Origin: Hyphomicrobiales bacterium
GTDB taxonomy: Bacteria; Pseudomonadota; Alphaproteobacteria; Rhizobiales; Rhizobiaceae
Length of the DNA: 64,000 nt
Reading direction: 5' to 3'
NCBI GenBank assembly: GCA_900469475.1
Contig: UBXG01000016.1
Location: 71,407 to 135,406, forward strand
Part shown: piece after piece, positions 56,862-64,000 of the stretch
How positions within the stretch are numbered: the first letter of the stretch is position 1
Layout of the letters: each line of letters starts with the position of its first letter
Translations under genes and position numbers: made by a program
Notes under the pieces: generated by a model
The model's input: the letters and a program-made list of their open reading frames with translations, nothing else
Told to the model about the DNA's origin: nothing
Databases searched by the model: none

Positions 56862-58352
56862 ATGACGAAGATCAACAAGGCGGCCTGCATTGGCGGCGGC
56901 GTCATCGGTGGCGGATGGATCGCCCGGTTTCTGCTCGCCGGCATCGATGTCGATGTCTACGACCCGCATCCGGAGGCGAAACGCATCGTCGGCGAAGTTC
57001 TGGCTAATGCGGAAAAAGCCTATGCGATGCTGACCGGCGCTCCGCTTCCGCCGCGCGGCAAGCTCACATTCAGGGACACGCTGCAAGCCGCCGTCGCTGG
57101 CGCCGACTGGATCCAGGAAAGCGTGCCCGAGCGGCTGGATCTCAAGCGCAACGTGCTGACGCAGATCGATGCAGCCGCAAGGCCCGATGCCTTGATCGGC
57201 TCATCCACCTCCGGCCTGTTACCGACCGATCTGCAACGCGACATGCTCCATCCCGAGCGCCTGTTTGTCGCCCATCCCTATAATCCCGTCTATCTCCTGC
57301 CCCTCGTCGAGATCGTCGGCGGCGAAAAGACCAGCGCCGCGACCATCCAGGCGGCGATGGAGCGCTTGCCGCCCATCGGCATGAAGGGCGTGCATATCGC
57401 CAAGGAAATCGAGGCTTTCGTCGGCGACCGCCTGCTGGAAGCGCTGTGGCGCGAGGCGCTGTGGCTGATCAAGGACGATATCTGCACCGTCGAGACGCTT
57501 GATGATGTCATCCGCTATTCCTTCGGCCTGCGCTGGGCGCAGATGGGCCTGTTCCAGACCTATCGTATCGCTGGCGGCGAAGCCGGCATGCGTCACTTCC
57601 TCGCGCAGTTCGGCCCTGCCCTGCAGTGGAACTGGACGAAGCTGATGGATGTCGTCGACCTCGACGATGCCCTTGTCGAAAAGATCGGCCAGCAGTCGGA
57701 CGAACAGGCAGATGGTCTGTCGATCCGCGAACTCGAGCGTATCCGCGACGAGAACCTCGTCGGCATCCTTCAGAGCCTGAAGGGAAGCCATGGCGGCAAG
57801 GGCTGGGGCGCCGGCAAGCTGCTGAAGGATTTCGAGCACCAGCTTTGGGCCGCCGGCGGGGACAAGAAAGAGACGCTCGACGTCACAAAGCCGCTGCGCC
57901 TGATCGACACCAAGGTCAGCCCGGCCTGGGTCGACTATAACGGCCATATGAGCGAGCATCGCTACCTGCAGGTCTTCGGCGACACCTCGGATGCACTGCT
58001 GCGGCTGATCGGCGTCGATCTCGATTATGTTGAGCGCGGTCATAGCTACTACACGGTAGAAACCCATATCCGCCACCTCGGCGAGGCCAAGCTCGGACAG
58101 ACCATCCATTCGACGGCGCAGATTCTCGCATCCGACGAAAAGCGGCTGCATGTCTTCCATGCGCTGCACGATAGCGCCAGCGGCGACGTGATCGCCACCG
58201 CAGAACAAATGCTGCTGCATGTCGACGCGAAAGCAGGCAGAGCCACGGCCGCACCGGAGGAGGTGCTGGTGAAGCTCAGGCCGCTTTCTGCCGCGCACGC
58301 AGTCTTGACCATGCCGGAGGGAGCCGGCCGTCATGTGGGACAAAAACGCTAG
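56862..58352 (+). CDS. lcdH: L-carnitine dehydrogenase fused to betainyl-CoA thioesterase
   Basis: A 496-residue fusion. Residues 1-320 are a 3-hydroxyacyl-CoA-dehydrogenase-like NAD enzyme: ACIGGGVIGGGWIARFL (8-24), FVAHPYNPVYLLPLVEIV with H138, and the helical domain DRLLEALWREALWLIKDD. Residues about 345-480 are a hotdog thioesterase (VSPAWVDYNGHMSEHRYLQVF, HVFHALHDSASGDVIATAEQMLLHVD). This fusion, well known in Rhizobiales, oxidises L-carnitine to 3-dehydrocarnitine and hydrolyses the betainyl-CoA made by BKACE to glycine betaine. Seven bases after BKACE. Confidence 0.92.
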   Translation: MTKINKAACIGGGVIGGGWIARFLLAGIDVDVYDPHPEAKRIVGEVLANAEKAYAMLTGAPLPPRGKLTFRDTLQAAVAGADWIQESVPERLDLKRNVLTQIDAAARPDALIGSSTSGLLPTDLQRDMLHPERLFVAHPYNPVYLLPLVEIVGGEKTSAATIQAAMERLPPIGMKGVHIAKEIEAFVGDRLLEALWREALWLIKDDICTVETLDDVIRYSFGLRWAQMGLFQTYRIAGGEAGMRHFLAQFGPALQWNWTKLMDVVDLDDALVEKIGQQSDEQADGLSIRELERIRDENLVGILQSLKGSHGGKGWGAGKLLKDFEHQLWAAGGDKKETLDVTKPLRLIDTKVSPAWVDYNGHMSEHRYLQVFGDTSDALLRLIGVDLDYVERGHSYYTVETHIRHLGEAKLGQTIHSTAQILASDEKRLHVFHALHDSASGDVIATAEQMLLHVDAKAGRATAAPEEVLVKLRPLSAAHAVLTMPEGAGRHVGQKR

Positions 58353-58364
58353 GAGGAAGCGATC

Positions 58365-59525
58365 GTGAATTTCGGGCTCAGCGAAGAACAGGAAATGATC
58401 GTCAAGACGGTCAGAGACTTCGTCGAGACGGAGATCTATCCGCACGAAAACGAGGTCGAGCGCACCGGCATCGTGCCGCCTGAAATCGGAGACGAGATCC
58501 GACGCAAATGTATCGAGCTCGGCTTCTATGCCTGCAATTTTCCTGAGGAAATCGGTGGCGCCGGACTCGACCACGTCACCTTTACGCTCGTCGAACGTGA
58601 GCTTGGCCGCGGCTCGATGGGGCTCACCGTCTTCTTCGGACGCCCTTCCGGTATTCTGATGGCTTGCGAGGGCGAGCAGAGAGAGCGCTATCTCCTGCCG
58701 GCGGTGCGCGGCGAGAAAATCGATGCGCTCGCCATCACCGAGCCGGATGCCGGCTCCGACATGCGCGGCATGAAATGCGCGGCACGGCAGGATGGTGGCG
58801 ACTTCGTGCTCAACGGCACGAAGCACTTCATCTCGCACGCCGATGTCGCCGATTTCGTCATCGTCTTTGCGGCGACCGGCGAGGAGGAAACGCACAAGGG
58901 CGTCAAGAAGAAGATCACCGCCTTCCTGGTCGATCGCGGCACGCCGGGCTTCGAGATCCTGAAGGGTTATGACTCGGTTTCCCACCGCGGCTATCACAAT
59001 TCCATTCTGAATTTCTCCGACTGCCGCCTGCCGAAATCGCAGGTACTGGGAGAGGTGCATCGCGGTTTCGATCTTGCCAATCAGTGGCTTTACGGGACGC
59101 GCCTGACGGTCGCCGCCACCTGTGTCGGCCGGGCACACCGTGTCTTCGATCTCGCCCTGCCCTATGCGGCCGAGCGCAAACAATTCGGCAAGCCGATCGG
59201 CGCCAATCAGGGCGTATCGTTCAAGCTTGCCGACATGATTACCGAGATCGATGCCGCCGACCTGCTGACGCTGTCAGCCGCGTGGAAGCTCGATGCCGGC
59301 ATTCCGGCCAATCGCGAAATTGCGTCCGCGAAACTCTACGCCTCGGAAATGCTTGCCCGCGTCACCGACGAGGCGATCCAGATCTTCGGCGGCATGGGAT
59401 TGATGGACGACTTGCCGCTCGCTCGCTTCTGGCGTGACGCCCGTGTCGAGCGTATCTGGGACGGCACGTCTGAAATACAGCGCCACATCATCAGCCGCGA
59501 CCTGCTTCGGCCGTTCGGAGCATGA
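58365..59525 (+). CDS. Acyl-CoA dehydrogenase (CaiA-like, probable gamma-butyrobetainyl-CoA)
   Basis: A 386-residue FAD enzyme started by GTG behind AGGAGG. Standard blocks are FGLSEEQEMIVKTVRDFVE, ALAITEPDAGSDMRGMKCAA (flavin/CoA region), FRDCRLPKSQVLGE-type loop as FSDCRLPKSQVLGE, YAAERKQFGKPIGANQG and the C-terminal DARVERIWDGTSEIQRHI. By context it should oxidise gamma-butyrobetainyl-CoA to crotonobetainyl-CoA, the first oxidation before hydration by the CaiD-like enzyme. Other short-branched substrates cannot be excluded. Confidence 0.88.
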   Translation: MNFGLSEEQEMIVKTVRDFVETEIYPHENEVERTGIVPPEIGDEIRRKCIELGFYACNFPEEIGGAGLDHVTFTLVERELGRGSMGLTVFFGRPSGILMACEGEQRERYLLPAVRGEKIDALAITEPDAGSDMRGMKCAARQDGGDFVLNGTKHFISHADVADFVIVFAATGEEETHKGVKKKITAFLVDRGTPGFEILKGYDSVSHRGYHNSILNFSDCRLPKSQVLGEVHRGFDLANQWLYGTRLTVAATCVGRAHRVFDLALPYAAERKQFGKPIGANQGVSFKLADMITEIDAADLLTLSAAWKLDAGIPANREIASAKLYASEMLARVTDEAIQIFGGMGLMDDLPLARFWRDARVERIWDGTSEIQRHIISRDLLRPFGA

Positions 59526-59529
59526 GCCC

Positions 59530-61587
59530 ATGACGCAACGCTCGCTCGACCGCCTCATTCGCCCCAGAACGATCGCCGTCTTCGGCGGCAGAGAGGCGCG
59601 GCGCGTCATCGAGCAATGCGACCGCATGGGGTTCGCCGGCGAGATCTGGCCAGTGCATCCGACACAAGAAAGCGTCCTCGGCCGCCGCTGCTACCGGTCG
59701 GTTGTCGGCCTGCCTGACGCGCCGGACGCCGCCTTCGTCGGCGTCAACCGGACGCTCACCGTCGAGATTGTTCGTGATCTCGCAGCCATGGGAGCAGGCG
59801 GTGCCGTTTGTTATGCCTCGGGCTTCAGCGAGGCCGTGGCGGAACTGGCTGATGGCGCGGACTTGCAGCGCGCGCTAGTCGAAGCGGCAGGTAGCATGCC
59901 GATCGTCGGCCCGAACTGCTATGGCATGATCAACGGGCTCGACGGCGCCCTGCTTTGGCCGGACCAGCATGGCATCGTCAGAACCGAGCGCGGCGTTGCC
60001 ATCCTCACACAATCTTCCAATATCGCCATCAATCTCAGCATGCAGAGGCGCGGCCTGCCGATCAGCTATCTGATGACGGCGGGCAACCAGGCGCAGACCG
60101 GCCTCTCGGATCTCGCCCGCGCCGTCCTTGAAGACCCGCGCGTCACAGCGGTCGGCCTGCATATCGAAGGCTTCGGCGATATAAGGGCGCTGGAAGCACT
60201 CGCCATGCGCGCCCGTGAACTGAAGAAGCCCGTCGTCGCGCTGAAGGTTGGAAAATCCGAACAGGCGCAGCGCGCTGCCGTCACGCATACGGCCTCGCTT
60301 GCCGGCAGCGACGCAGTTGCTGACGCCGTTCTCGAACGTCTCGGCATCGGCCGCGTCGCGACTTTGCCGGAACTCATCGAAACGCTGAAACTCCTGCATG
60401 TTGCCGGCCCTCTCGAAAGCGATGCGATCTCCTCGATGAGCTGTTCAGGCGGCGAGGCATCGCTGATGGCCGATGCCGCCGTCGGCCGCAATGTCGAATT
60501 CCGCGCGCTGAAAGGCGAACAGCTGCCCGCCTTGCGCGCAACTCTCGGCCCGATGGTGACGCTCTCCAATCCGCTCGACTATCACACCTTCGTCTGGGGC
60601 AATCTGGCCCGGCAGACGGAGGCTTTCAGCGCCATGTTTGCCGGCGGCTATGCCCTCAATCTCCTCGTTCTCGACTTCCCGCGCGAGGATCGTTGCGATG
60701 GCGCCGACTGGATGATTACTGTTGCGGCGGTTGCCGCGGCCGCGAAGCAGACGGGCGCCCGCGCCGGCATTCTGGCGACGCTGCCGGAAAACATGCCGGA
60801 AGCGATCGCTGAGCAATTGATCCAAGCCGGCATCGTGCCGCTCTGCGGCATCAACGAAGCGCTGGCGGCGGCAGATATTGCCAGCGGCATCGCCAGTGCC
60901 TGGAAGAAACCGCAACCATTGCCGCTCCTCAGCGCGCACACGGAGGCCGGTGAAATCGACACCCTGAGCGAGGCCGAAGCCAAGGCCGAGCTTGCAGCCT
61001 CTGGTCTTGCGATTCCGCGGGGCAAGATTGCCGCCGCAGCAAGCGAGGCGGCCGAATGTGCAGAGCAACTCGGTTTCCCCGTTGCACTCAAGGCACTCGG
61101 CGTCGAGCACAAGTCCGATGTCGGCGCCGTCAAACTCAACCTATGGGATAGGAATGCCGTCACGGACGCGGCGGAAGGCATGGCTTCCGTGGCACGTGGC
61201 TTCCTCGTCGAAAAGATGGTCGAGCGCCCTGTCGCCGAGCTCATCATCGGCGCAGTACGCGATCCGGTCGTCGGCTTGACCCTGACGGTCGGCGCGGGCG
61301 GAATCCTCGTGGAATTGCTTGAGGATTCCGTCGTTTTGCCACTCCCCGTAACGAAAGCCGAGGTTCTTGAGCGGATTTCGCGGCTGAAGGTTCGCAAATT
61401 GATCGAAGGCTATCGCGGTGGCACGGCAAGCAACCTGGAGATTGTAGCCGACGCCGTCCTATCAGCGGCAGAATATGTCGTAACGAACGCCGCACATCTT
61501 GAAGAACTAGACATTAATCCATTGATGGTCCTAGCAGAATCCCGGGGCGTTGTTGCTGCGGATGCTCTCATCCGGCGAAGGAGGTAG
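59530..61587 (+). CDS. NDP-forming acyl-CoA synthetase (betaine-CoA ligase candidate)
   Basis: A 685-residue ADP-forming acetate-CoA ligase-type protein. CoA-binding domain 1-125 (IRPRTIAVFGGREARRVIEQC, GFAGEIWPVHP), succinyl-CoA-ligase-like domains about 150-460 with the phosphohistidine candidate H253 in AVTHTASLAGSD, and an ATP-grasp domain about 480-685 (LSEAEAKAELAASGLAIPRG, FPVALKALGVEHKSDVGAV, LDINPLMVL). The start is the ATG five bases after the acyl-CoA dehydrogenase stop. It would make the CoA thioester of gamma-butyrobetaine or carnitine, replacing the AMP-forming CaiC used by E. coli. Confidence 0.87.
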   Translation: MTQRSLDRLIRPRTIAVFGGREARRVIEQCDRMGFAGEIWPVHPTQESVLGRRCYRSVVGLPDAPDAAFVGVNRTLTVEIVRDLAAMGAGGAVCYASGFSEAVAELADGADLQRALVEAAGSMPIVGPNCYGMINGLDGALLWPDQHGIVRTERGVAILTQSSNIAINLSMQRRGLPISYLMTAGNQAQTGLSDLARAVLEDPRVTAVGLHIEGFGDIRALEALAMRARELKKPVVALKVGKSEQAQRAAVTHTASLAGSDAVADAVLERLGIGRVATLPELIETLKLLHVAGPLESDAISSMSCSGGEASLMADAAVGRNVEFRALKGEQLPALRATLGPMVTLSNPLDYHTFVWGNLARQTEAFSAMFAGGYALNLLVLDFPREDRCDGADWMITVAAVAAAAKQTGARAGILATLPENMPEAIAEQLIQAGIVPLCGINEALAAADIASGIASAWKKPQPLPLLSAHTEAGEIDTLSEAEAKAELAASGLAIPRGKIAAAASEAAECAEQLGFPVALKALGVEHKSDVGAVKLNLWDRNAVTDAAEGMASVARGFLVEKMVERPVAELIIGAVRDPVVGLTLTVGAGGILVELLEDSVVLPLPVTKAEVLERISRLKVRKLIEGYRGGTASNLEIVADAVLSAAEYVVTNAAHLEELDINPLMVLAESRGVVAADALIRRRR

Positions 61588-61593
61588 CGGAAG

Positions 61594-62376
61594 TTGCAAG
61601 ACCCCATTCGAACCCGCTCCGAAGACGGCATCCTCGAGGTCATCATCGACCGGCCCAAGGCGAATGCCATCGACCTGGCGACCAGCCGCGAGATGGGGCT
61701 GATCTTTCGCGACTTTCGCGACAACCGGGATCTGCGCGTCGCCATCGTAACCGGTGCCGGCGAGAAATTCTTTTCCGCCGGTTGGGATTTGAAGGCTGCG
61801 GCTGATGGCGACGCCGTAGACGGTGACTATGGAGTTGGCGGTTTCGGTGGCATGCAGGAACTGCGCGATCTCAACAAGCCGATCATCTGCGCCGTCAACG
61901 GCATCTGTTGCGGCGGCGGGCTGGAAATCGCGCTCTCCACCGATCTGATCATCGCCGCCCCGCACGCGACTTTCGCTTTGCCCGAGATCCGCTCCGGCAC
62001 CGTCGCCGATGCGGCATCGATCAAGCTGCCGAAGCGCATTCCCTATCATATCGCCATGGATATGCTGCTGACCGGCCGCTGGCTCAATGTCGAGGAGGCC
62101 CATCGCTGGGGCTTCGTCAACGAGATCGTCATCGCCGACAAGCTGATGGACAGGGCCTGGGAACTCGCCCGCCTGCTGGCAAGCGGACCGCCCCTGGTCT
62201 ACGCAGCGATCAAGGAAATCGTTCGTGAAGCGGAAGGTTCGACGTTTCAGACTGCCATGAACAAGATCACCAAACGGCAGTTTGCAACCGTCGACCTCCT
62301 CTATTCAAGCGAAGATCAATTGGAAGGCGCACGGGCTTTTGCCGAGAAGCGAGCCCCCATCTGGAGAGGAAGGTAG
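61594..62376 (+). CDS. caiD: Carnitinyl-CoA dehydratase CaiD-like (crotonase family)
   Basis: A 260-residue crotonase. FFSAGWDLKAAADGD and the following GVGGFGGMQELRDLNKPIICAVNG are very close to what I know of E. coli CaiD, as is the C-terminal SSEDQLEGARAFAEKRAPIWRGR. The oxyanion-hole segments are AGWDLKA and CCGGGLEIAL, and ALPEIRSGTVADAAS carries the catalytic-loop Glu. It hydrates crotonobetainyl-CoA to carnitinyl-CoA. The start is a TTG with GGAGG nine bases upstream; no ATG is near. Seven bases after the ligase gene. Confidence 0.9.
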   Translation: MQDPIRTRSEDGILEVIIDRPKANAIDLATSREMGLIFRDFRDNRDLRVAIVTGAGEKFFSAGWDLKAAADGDAVDGDYGVGGFGGMQELRDLNKPIICAVNGICCGGGLEIALSTDLIIAAPHATFALPEIRSGTVADAASIKLPKRIPYHIAMDMLLTGRWLNVEEAHRWGFVNEIVIADKLMDRAWELARLLASGPPLVYAAIKEIVREAEGSTFQTAMNKITKRQFATVDLLYSSEDQLEGARAFAEKRAPIWRGR

Positions 62377-62503
62377 GAGGCGGCGGCAACCGCTGAATTT
62401 CCCGCATGCTCGCGGGCGACAGGCTTCAGGCGGAAGAGGAACCGTGACCTGAGGTGGCTTGCTCGATAGCTTTGTCAACACGGCAAGAAGAAGGAACAGG
62501 GGA

Positions 62504-64000
62504 ATGAACGACTATACGAAATATCTTGCAAGCCGCGTCACCGCGGGCGGTCTCAGCCGCCGCGAATTCATGGGACGCGCAATGGCAGCGGGCGTGACTT
62601 TGACGCTCGCCGACAAACTCTTTACCGAAAGTGCAATGGCGGCCGAACCGAAGCGCGGCGGTCATCTGAAACTTGGCCTTGAAGGCGGCGCTGCAACCGA
62701 TTCAAAAGACCCGGCAAAATTCCTGTCGCAGGTCATGTTCTGCATCGGCCGCTGCTGGGGTGACATGCTGGTGGAATCCCATCCGCTGACGGGTGCCGCC
62801 GTTCCGTCGCTCGCAGAATCCTGGGAGCCGTCGAAAGATGCGGCCACCTGGACCTTCAAGATCCGCAAGGGCGTCAAGTTTCACAACGGCAAGGAACTGA
62901 CGATCGACGACGTGGTCGCCACGCTCAAGCGCCATACCGATGCGAAATCGGAATCGGGCGCGCTCGGCGTCGTGAAGTCGATCAAGGAGATCAAGGCCGA
63001 CGGCGACAATCTCGTCCTGACGCTGACCGAGGGCAACGCCGACTTGCCGTTGCTTTTGACCGATTACCACCTCGTTATCCAGCCGAATGGCGGCTATGAC
63101 GATCCCCTCGCCTCGATCGGCACCGGTCCCTACAAACAGGTCAGCTTCGAGCCCGGCGTGCGCGCCACGTTCGAGCGCAACAAGGACGACTGGCGTACCG
63201 ACCGCGGTTTCGTCGACAGCATCGAAATCATCTGCATGAACGATGCCACAGCTCGCATCGCGGCGCTCTCATCCGGCCAGGTCCATTACATCAACCGCGT
63301 CGACCCGAAGACTGTGGATCTTCTGAAACGCGCGCCGAACGTCGAGATCCTGGCCACCGCCGGCCGCGGTCACTACGTCTTCATCATGCATTGTGACAAG
63401 GCGCCTTTCGACAACAACGACCTGCGTCTGGCGCTGAAATACGCCATGGACCGCGAGACCATGGTCAAGAAGATCCTCGGCGGCTACGGCAAGGTCGGTA
63501 ACGACTTCCCGATCAACAGCACCTATGCGCTCTTCCCTGAAGGCATCGAGCAGCGCAAATACGATCCCGGCAAGGCCGCCTTCCATTACAAGAAGTCCGG
63601 CCACAGCGGCTCGGTCTTGCTGCGCACCTCCGAAGTCGCCTTCCCCGGCGCCGTCGATGCAGCCGTCCTCTATCAGGAAAGCTGCAAGAAGGCCGGCATC
63701 AACATTGAGGTCAAGCGCGAGCCGGGCGATGGCTACTGGACGAATGTCTGGAACGTTCAGCCCTTCTCCACCTCCTATTGGGGCGGACGGCCGACGCAGG
63801 ACCAGATGTACTCCACCGCCTATCTCTCGACAGCGGATTGGAACGATACGCGCTTCAAGCGCCCCGACTTCGACAAGCTTCTGCTTCAGGCCCGTTCCGA
63901 GCTGGACGAAGCCAAGCGCAAGGAGCTCTACCGCACCATGGCGATGATGGTGCGCGACGAGGGCGGCGTCATCCTGCCGATGTTCAACGATTTCGTGAAC
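62504..64000 (+). CDS. ABC transporter substrate-binding protein, family 5 (cut by right edge)
   Basis: 499 codons open to the window end, no stop yet. The N-terminus MNDYTKYLASRVTAGGLSRREFMGRAMAAGV has a twin-arginine motif SRREFMG, so export by Tat is likely, with cleavage near SAMAAEPK. The mature part is a DppA/OppA-type protein: KRGGHLKLGLEGGAATDSKDP, AESWEPSKDAATWTFKIRKGVKFHNG, IGTGPYKQVSFEPGVRATFERN, DLRLALKYAMDRETMVKKI. Members of this class beside carnitine genes may bind betaines or peptides; the ligand is not readable. It starts 127 bases after caiD and may be the first gene of the transporter operon. Confidence 0.9.
   Translation, partial: MNDYTKYLASRVTAGGLSRREFMGRAMAAGVTLTLADKLFTESAMAAEPKRGGHLKLGLEGGAATDSKDPAKFLSQVMFCIGRCWGDMLVESHPLTGAAVPSLAESWEPSKDAATWTFKIRKGVKFHNGKELTIDDVVATLKRHTDAKSESGALGVVKSIKEIKADGDNLVLTLTEGNADLPLLLTDYHLVIQPNGGYDDPLASIGTGPYKQVSFEPGVRATFERNKDDWRTDRGFVDSIEIICMNDATARIAALSSGQVHYINRVDPKTVDLLKRAPNVEILATAGRGHYVFIMHCDKAPFDNNDLRLALKYAMDRETMVKKILGGYGKVGNDFPINSTYALFPEGIEQRKYDPGKAAFHYKKSGHSGSVLLRTSEVAFPGAVDAAVLYQESCKKAGINIEVKREPGDGYWTNVWNVQPFSTSYWGGRPTQDQMYSTAYLSTADWNDTRFKRPDFDKLLLQARSELDEAKRKELYRTMAMMVRDEGGVILPMFNDFVN

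Noticed and set aside
57219-59183. 654-codon minus-strand open frame
   Set aside because: It lies opposite carnitine dehydrogenase and the acyl-CoA dehydrogenase, both certain; the long frame is a codon-bias artefact.

Overview
This 64 kb window comes from the chromosome or a large replicon of an alphaproteobacterium of the Rhizobium/Agrobacterium group. The pointers are high GC with alphaproteobacterial codon use, a dctA/dctBD C4-dicarboxylate locus, DUF982 and DUF1127 proteins, CCUCCUCCC-loop small RNAs, a capsule (K-antigen) export region and large sugar and betaine catabolic clusters. A member of the R. rhizogenes/tropici/etli group is plausible, but this is inference. No tRNA, rRNA, CRISPR array or intact insertion sequence was seen.

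Layout. (1) 1-15,400: surface polysaccharide region. It holds two KpsE/RkpR-like export proteins (one cut by the left edge), a KpsC-like Kdo transferase, a KpsM-like permease, glycosyltransferases, an FkbM methyltransferase, a DUF6270-like protein, a TPR protein, a Hint-domain protein and a small outer-membrane barrel. A short module with an ILGR.P...E core recurs in three of these proteins. No KpsT ATPase or KpsS is seen here. (2) 15,400-18,600: small regulatory or hypothetical genes (DUF982, a small XRE-type HTH protein, NUDIX). (3) 18,600-23,400: dctA divergent from dctBD, with a sigma-54 promoter and a DctD-type dyad between them. (4) 23,400-27,000: an orphan PLP-fold protein, a YghU-type glutathione transferase, and a DUF1127 gene followed by a small RNA with four tandem CCUCCUCCC hairpins. 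(5) 27,080-30,900: TPP riboswitch plus thiMED, a remnant of a short-chain dehydrogenase gene, uppP and a small membrane protein.

(6) 30,990-50,240: a catabolic regulon that fits D-apiose and apioside use. A NanR/FadR-type GntR regulator is divergent from a RuBisCO-like protein and a DUF1537 kinase (3-oxo-isoapionate branch). Next come apnO, a CUT2 sugar ABC transporter with a DUF2291 lipoprotein, apsD, apnL and dhaK/dhaL. Last is a CUT1 ABC transporter with a cytoplasmic DUF5060/DUF4038 apiosidase-like glycosidase and its ATPase. All three transcription units start just downstream of the same 12-bp element, TGGTATAATGAG (one copy has a mismatch), which I propose is the GntR operator.

(7) 50,270-64,000: a degenerate receiver-like protein, then a carnitine/gamma-butyrobetaine cluster. 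It holds an old-yellow-enzyme-type demethylase, a DMT transporter, LysR and CdhR-like AraC regulators, a BKACE, L-carnitine dehydrogenase fused to a thioesterase, an acyl-CoA dehydrogenase, an NDP-forming acyl-CoA ligase, a CaiD-like hydratase, and an ABC substrate-binding protein cut by the right edge.
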